A stretch of DNA of 11,101 bases from Acidobacteriota bacterium (GTDB lineage: Bacteria; Acidobacteriota; UBA6911; RPQK01), in assembly GCA_003819755.1 (NCBI GenBank), contig RPQK01000169.1, positions 1 through 11,101 of the forward strand, given 5' to 3'. The notes under the pieces are model-generated. The model saw only the letters and a list, made by a program, of their open reading frames with translations. It did not search any database and was not told the origin of the DNA. Below, in pieces: positions 7,359 to 11,101 of the stretch; position 1 is the first letter of the stretch; each line of letters starts with the position of its first letter. A program made the position numbers and the translations under genes.

Positions 7359-7502
7359 GCGAGCGGAGCGAGCCTTCGGAGTGCGCAGGCGCTCTGAAGT
7401 GCAGAGCCATGCTTGCGCCTTCGTTTCTGCGGCTTGGTGCAGTCGGGACAGAAAACAGGGCGCAAGCATGGCTTGCGCACTCCGAAGGCTCGCTCCGCTC
7501 GC
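7359..7502. repeat. MITE-like compound hairpin after modC
   Basis: The outer stem pairs 7359-7387 with 7474-7502, 29 bp perfect, containing GAGCGGAGCGAGCCTTCGGA. The inner stem pairs 7405-7419 with 7459-7473, 15 bp perfect (AGCCATGCTTGCGCC). On the right side the two stems are contiguous, while the left has a 17-nt bulge, and the apical loop is about 39 nt. The element fills most of the gap between modC (stop 7350) and the next start (7536). No transposase or T-tract is seen. It could act as a processing or termination structure for the mod transcript, but its size and mosaic stems suggest a non-autonomous repeat. Confidence 0.88.
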
Positions 7503-7535
7503 GGCGAAAAACACAAATAGCTACAGGAAACCTAC

Positions 7536-9833
7536 TTGCAATTTCTCGAAGCGACCGGCATCAACGCCCTGCTCATCGTCATCCTCACGCTTCTCGTCGC
7601 ATTGCGGCTCGGGCGGGCGCTTGTCTCGCGCCTGTCTCTCGGAGAAACCGCGGTCACTCTGGAGATCCTTCTCTTTGCTGAGGGCCTGGGACTCGGTGCC
7701 ATTTCGCTGCTCACATTGCTTCTGGGCGCCTTGGGTCTTCTCTATCCGGCCGTTTTCAGAGTGGCTCTCGGCATCGGTCTTGCGGTCTCGCTGCGCGGGC
7801 TGATCAGAGATTTCAGACTGCTGCGAGCTGGCGGACCCCGGGACGCAATTCGAAGAATCACCTGGCTCGTCTATCCCGTAATCGCGCTTCTGGCCGGGAT
7901 CGTTGCCATTTGTCTCTTGGCCGCTCTTGCTCCCGAAACGGGGTTTGACGCTCTGAACTACCACCTGGGGACACCCCGGCTCTACATCGCGAATCACCGG
8001 GTCGTTGAGACAGTCAACCTGGCCGGTTATTCGCACCCGCTTGCCGTCGACATGCTGTATGTCGCTACGTGGCTGGTCCATTCTCCGCTTGCCGCCAAGC
8101 TGGTCCATTTCGTTTTGGGCCTTCTGACCGCGGCCGGGTGCTGGCTTTTCTGCCGGCGCTACAGTGTCCCGGGATCAGGGCTCCTCGCAGCCCTCTTGTT
8201 CCTTGGTTCCCCGGTCGTGATGTTTTTGAGCCAGTCTGCTTACATCGACCTGGGCCTCGCCTTCTTTGCCCTGCTGGCCGTGTTCGCCTGGTTCAGGTGG
8301 CTGGAATCCGGGATGCGACACTGGATCGTCCTGGCCGGCATCTACACGGGCCTCAGCCTCGGTGCGAAGTATATGGGCGTTACGGTTCTGGTCGTCGGGC
8401 TGTTTTTATTAGCCTGGGCATTCATCTCGCCCAGCTTCCCAAAGCTCCGCCCAACGGACTTTTTCCTGTATTGCGCGGTTGCTTTCCTGGTCTTTGCCCC
8501 CTGGCTCATAAAGAACGTGGTTTTGACGGGCAACCCCCTCGCCCCGGCGCTCAGTGACGCTATCCCGACGAAGGGCTTCGGGCCTCCTGACTACGCCCGC
8601 CTGGTGCAGCTGACTCGAAGCTGGCACGGCTATTCAGGAACGCTCCTCGACTGGGTTGCTATTCCTTGGAGGCAGACGTTCCGTCCCGATGTTTTCCATG
8701 GCGATCCCGGACTCGTTTACTTGTTTGTGCTCCCCTTTGCCTTGGGGTTGGGGTGGCGAAATCGATGGTTGAGGCTGCTGGCCGGCGCTGCCGCGCTCGG
8801 GTATTTCTTCCTGCTCCTCGGCACTGCGACCACCCGGTTTTTTGTCCTGATTTTCCCCTGGATGAGCATCCTGGTCGCGGCGGGAGTGTGGCCGTCAGCC
8901 GAGCGCGAGGGAGGGCGACGAGCCGGTTGGCTGCGGGGTGCCCTTGTCCTCGCTTGCCTGATTCTTGTTGTTCTGAAGCTTCCGTGGTTCGCGGCTCTGT
9001 GGCCGACGCCCGAGCCGCTCATTTTGGATACCGCGAAGATCAGACTCTTCCGCAGCCAAGATGATCGCGATCAGTTCCTGGAAAGCAGGGTAACGGGGCT
9101 CGGAGGAGGGCACCTCTACAAGTATCTGAATGGCCTGCCGAAGGGCAGCCGGATACTGGCGCTCACCCCGGTCTACCAGGCCCTGACGGACCATGAGGTC
9201 TTTATGCCGCCTAACTCGACGCCAAGCAGCGCGATGGCAGCGTCCGCCATGGAACTGGCCAAAAAGCAGACGGGCTACAGGGACGTGGAGATCAACCTGC
9301 GCCGGCCGGGTCCGACCGGGAGGTTTTGGAAGGTCCGGTTGAGCGGGTGCCCGGGTTACACCCCCGACGAAACCCACCCGCGGCTGTTCTACCTGGAAAA
9401 TAGTATTGCCAGGGAAGTCGCCGTCTACGGCGTAACGAGACGCGAACTTGCCCAGGGACAGGAAGTGGTTGTGGATCTGGGGGCGCCAAGGCGAGTGGAG
9501 CGATTCACGTTTCTGTCGCGGTGCGACAAGGCGTTCAAATGCCGGGTTTTTGGTTCGGCCGGGTGGTCCCGAGAGAACTGGCACGAAGTCCCGGCGAGCG
9601 CGAATCTGCAAGACCCGCGTGCGGTGAGGGCCCAGGATCTGCTCGATCTGTTGTCCCGCAACCGCATTACCCACGTGGCCCTTGGCCATCATGGCGGCGC
9701 CGGGTTCCTCGCGGAATTCTACGTTGACAACGCCGGTTTGCCCGACCTCAAGCCTGTGAGGCAGTTCGAGGGCTACGAGGTGCTGGAGGTAACCCAAGGA
9801 CCTCAAGGACGCCAAAGACAAGGCGCTCATTAA
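7536..9833 (+). CDS. GT39/PMT_2-like integral membrane glycosyltransferase
   Basis: A 765-aa multi-spanning membrane protein of the GT-C type, which moves sugars from polyprenyl-phosphate donors on the outer face of the inner membrane. About ten hydrophobic segments lie before residue 470, for example at 9-24, 41-70, 112-132, 187-205, 214-231, 237-254, 263-295 and 309-323. PMT_2-like landmarks are the catalytic-type acidic motif GFDALNYHLGTPRLY (136-150, D138), SAYIDLGLAFFA (234-245), LSLGAKYMG (273-281) and APWLIKNVVLTGNPLAP (321-337). The remaining ~290 residues look soluble, with no family recognised. Substrate is unknown. The start is TTG 7536: an in-frame TAG at 7518-7520 excludes earlier starts, and AGGAAA at 7525-7530 is a good ribosome binding site. 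The last ~13 codons run into the 9-bp repeat array, so the tail (GPQGRQRQGAH) is probably not conserved. Membrane glycosyltransferase is likely; exact role unknown. Confidence 0.8.
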   Translation: MQFLEATGINALLIVILTLLVALRLGRALVSRLSLGETAVTLEILLFAEGLGLGAISLLTLLLGALGLLYPAVFRVALGIGLAVSLRGLIRDFRLLRAGGPRDAIRRITWLVYPVIALLAGIVAICLLAALAPETGFDALNYHLGTPRLYIANHRVVETVNLAGYSHPLAVDMLYVATWLVHSPLAAKLVHFVLGLLTAAGCWLFCRRYSVPGSGLLAALLFLGSPVVMFLSQSAYIDLGLAFFALLAVFAWFRWLESGMRHWIVLAGIYTGLSLGAKYMGVTVLVVGLFLLAWAFISPSFPKLRPTDFFLYCAVAFLVFAPWLIKNVVLTGNPLAPALSDAIPTKGFGPPDYARLVQLTRSWHGYSGTLLDWVAIPWRQTFRPDVFHGDPGLVYLFVLPFALGLGWRNRWLRLLAGAAALGYFFLLLGTATTRFFVLIFPWMSILVAAGVWPSAEREGGRRAGWLRGALVLACLILVVLKLPWFAALWPTPEPLILDTAKIRLFRSQDDRDQFLESRVTGLGGGHLYKYLNGLPKGSRILALTPVYQALTDHEVFMPPNSTPSSAMAASAMELAKKQTGYRDVEINLRRPGPTGRFWKVRLSGCPGYTPDETHPRLFYLENSIAREVAVYGVTRRELAQGQEVVVDLGAPRRVERFTFLSRCDKAFKCRVFGSAGWSRENWHEVPASANLQDPRAVRAQDLLDLLSRNRITHVALGHHGGAGFLAEFYVDNAGLPDLKPVRQFEGYEVLEVTQGPQGRQRQGAH

Positions 9834-9868
9834 GGTCCTTGAGGTCTTTGAGGTCCTTGAGGTCCTTT
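9795..9868. repeat. 9-bp tandem repeats facing an inverted copy, spanning a stop codon
   Basis: The right part, 9833-9868, is four 9-bp units: AGGTCCTTG, AGGTCTTTG, AGGTCCTTG and AGGTCCTTT. The left part (9795-9823, inside the 3' end of the glycosyltransferase gene) carries the complement: 9796-9810 is the exact complement of 9853-9867 (15 bp), and the pairing extends imperfectly inward. The stop TAA at 9831-9833 lies in the loop. It could fold as a terminator-like hairpin, but only a short T-run follows. The design of short tandem units in opposed arrays is the same as at 4607-4772, with a different unit. Confidence 0.88.
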
Positions 9869-9881
9869 CGTCCCGCCCGAG

Positions 9882-9909
9882 CTTCCGCCCGCCCGCTCCG
9901 TTGTACAAT
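9882..9909 (+). promoter_or_regulatory. Possible relA promoter with TACAAT -10 element
   Basis: TACAAT at 9904-9909 resembles a sigma-70 -10 box. A poor -35 candidate, CTTCCG (9882-9887), lies 16 bp upstream. Transcription would start about 5-6 bases before ATG 9921, which fits the lack of a Shine-Dalgarno there and would give a nearly leaderless message. This is pattern matching only. Confidence 0.3.
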
Positions 9910-9920
9910 GAAACAGCCTT

Positions 9921-11101
9921 ATGGTATCCGGCCACACTCAGCTGTACGCAGATCTGAAGTCCTCGATTCCGGGCCTCACCGAAGGGAGGAGCGAGAAGGA
10001 GGCGTCTCTCATTCGACAGGCCTCTGACCTCGCTCTCGACTCGGGATTGCCGGAGAAGACCGCGGCCGGCACCCCGTCACTCGAGCGTGCCATCTCGATC
10101 GCGAACATCCTCGGCGAACTGCGCCTGGACCACGAAACCATAGCGGCCGCGATCATGAGGGATCTGGTCGAGGATCGTCGGCAAAGCCTGAAGGACGTCG
10201 AGAGCCGTTTTGGAGCTTCGGTTGCGGGGTTGGTCGAAGGGTTGGAAAAGCTTGACCTCCTGCAAAGCCTTTCGCCGCCCGAGCCCGAGAAAGCGGACAA
10301 AGGCAAGAAGGACAAGGGGCAGACGGAGACGCTCCGGAAAATGCTCCTGGCCATGTCTGAGGATCTTCGTGCCGTCTTGATCAAGCTGGCCGAACGCCTC
10401 TACTACATGCGCAACTTGAAGAACTTCCCGGAGGAAAAGCGGGTCGGCCTGGCTCGCGAGACGCTCGATATCTTTGCGCCTCTGGCCAATCGCCTGGGAA
10501 TTGGCCGGCTCCGTTGGGAGCTCGAGGATCTGGCTTTCCACTACCTGGATGCTGAAACGTACAAGAAAGTGGCCAAGCTGCTGGATGAGCGGCGGGTAGA
10601 CCGCGAAGCGAACGTCACAGCGGTGGTCGAACGCCTCCGAGCCGAACTGAAGCGGGCCGACATTCGGGCCGAAGTGACCGGGCGGGCCAAGCATATTTAC
10701 AGCATCTGGCGGAAGATGACGCGCAAAAGTGTTGATTTCGAACAGGTCTTCGACGTCACCGCCGTCCGTGTTCTCGTGCCTGACATTGCGTCCTGCTATG
10801 CCACCCTGGGAGTTGTTCACACCCTCTGGGACCATATCCGGGGTGAGTTTGACGACTACATCGCGAGCCCGAAGGAAAACGGTTACCAGGCCCTGCATAC
10901 GGCCGTCATCGGGCCGAACGGCAAGAACCTGGAGGTCCAGATCCGCACTTTCGACATGCACAAGGAAGCGGAACTGGGTGTCGCCGCTCACTGGAGTTAC
11001 AAGGAAGGGGCCCGCCAGAAAGGTGATTTTCAAAAGAAGATCGCGTGGTTACGTCAGGTTCTGGAAGCCAAAGAGATCGAGGGCGTCGATTTTATCAGCC
11101 G
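9921..11101 (+). CDS. relA: RelA-type (p)ppGpp synthetase with degenerate HD domain (3' end cut by window edge)
   Basis: The first 393 residues of a long RelA/SpoT homologue that makes (p)ppGpp from ATP and GTP/GDP on starved ribosomes. The start is ATG 9921: an in-frame TGA at 9909-9911 bars earlier starts, and no Shine-Dalgarno is evident. The N-terminal HD hydrolase fold is recognisable but its metal site is lost. Where active enzymes have HP, HD and a D in KLADRLHNMR, this protein has PSLERA (52-57), MRDLVED (79-85) and KLAERLYYMR (155-164). That AER form is also seen in E. coli RelA. The synthetase domain is intact: GRAKHIYSIWRKM (254-266), FDVTAVRVLV (277-286), FDDYIASPKENGYQALHTAV (310-329), LEVQIRT (337-343) and AELGVAAHWSYKEG (350-363). 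Residues 119-135 are a Lys-rich insert (PPEPEKADKGKKDKGQT). TGS and ACT domains should lie beyond the edge. Most likely a synthetase-only RelA, not a bifunctional Rel. Confidence 0.92.
   Translation, partial: MVSGHTQLYADLKSSIPGLTEGRSEKEASLIRQASDLALDSGLPEKTAAGTPSLERAISIANILGELRLDHETIAAAIMRDLVEDRRQSLKDVESRFGASVAGLVEGLEKLDLLQSLSPPEPEKADKGKKDKGQTETLRKMLLAMSEDLRAVLIKLAERLYYMRNLKNFPEEKRVGLARETLDIFAPLANRLGIGRLRWELEDLAFHYLDAETYKKVAKLLDERRVDREANVTAVVERLRAELKRADIRAEVTGRAKHIYSIWRKMTRKSVDFEQVFDVTAVRVLVPDIASCYATLGVVHTLWDHIRGEFDDYIASPKENGYQALHTAVIGPNGKNLEVQIRTFDMHKEAELGVAAHWSYKEGARQKGDFQKKIAWLRQVLEAKEIEGVDFIS

Noticed and set aside
8895..9935. 346-aa open frame on the minus strand
   Set aside because: It is antisense to the end of the glycosyltransferase gene, with no motifs and a start within the repeat-flanked spacer.
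10077..11033. 318-aa open frame on the minus strand
   Set aside because: It is antisense to relA, whose synthetase motifs are unmistakable on the plus strand.

Overview
The window is GC-rich bacterial chromosome, densely coded and with no phage, CRISPR or transposase genes. The E. coli-RelA-like stringent factor, a GT39-type membrane glycosyltransferase and the abundance of long palindromic spacer repeats would suit a soil or sediment lineage such as Acidobacteriota. That placement is inference: no rRNA or other phylogenetic marker is present.

Left half, minus strand (4492 down to 1): a glycolate-utilisation block in the order class V aminotransferase, glcF, glcD-glcE. The flavin subunit GlcD and the second flavin-domain subunit GlcE, normally separate proteins, form one open reading frame that runs off the left edge. 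A perfect 57-bp palindrome lies in frame exactly at the GlcD/GlcE junction. GlcF (two 4Fe-4S ferredoxin motifs, two CCG domains) overlaps the fusion gene by one base (TGATG). The aminotransferase resembles alanine-glyoxylate or serine-glyoxylate aminotransferases. Together the genes would oxidise glycolate to glyoxylate and transaminate it to glycine.

Divergent spacer (4493-4796): about 300 bp with no gene. It holds a short GATTGATGATTG repeat cluster, then tandem 8-bp GGGGCAAA-type units answered by inverted TTTGCCCC-type units, a potential giant hairpin ending 24 bp before modA.

Right half, plus strand: modA-modB-modC with 4-bp overlaps (molybdate ABC transporter: periplasmic binding protein, permease, ATPase with a C-terminal Mop/TOBE-like region). 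A MITE-like hairpin (29-bp and 15-bp stems) follows. Next is a 765-aa multi-spanning GT39/PMT_2-like protein with a TTG start, whose 3' end runs into an inverted array of 9-bp repeats. The last gene is a relA-type (p)ppGpp synthetase, cut by the right edge, whose HD hydrolase site is degenerate while the synthetase motifs are intact.

The most unusual feature is the set of four palindromic repeat structures of unrelated sequence. Three occupy inter-gene spacers, one of them reaching into a 3' coding end, and one has become protein-coding at a gene-fusion junction. I did not find a clear undescribed defence or enzymatic system.
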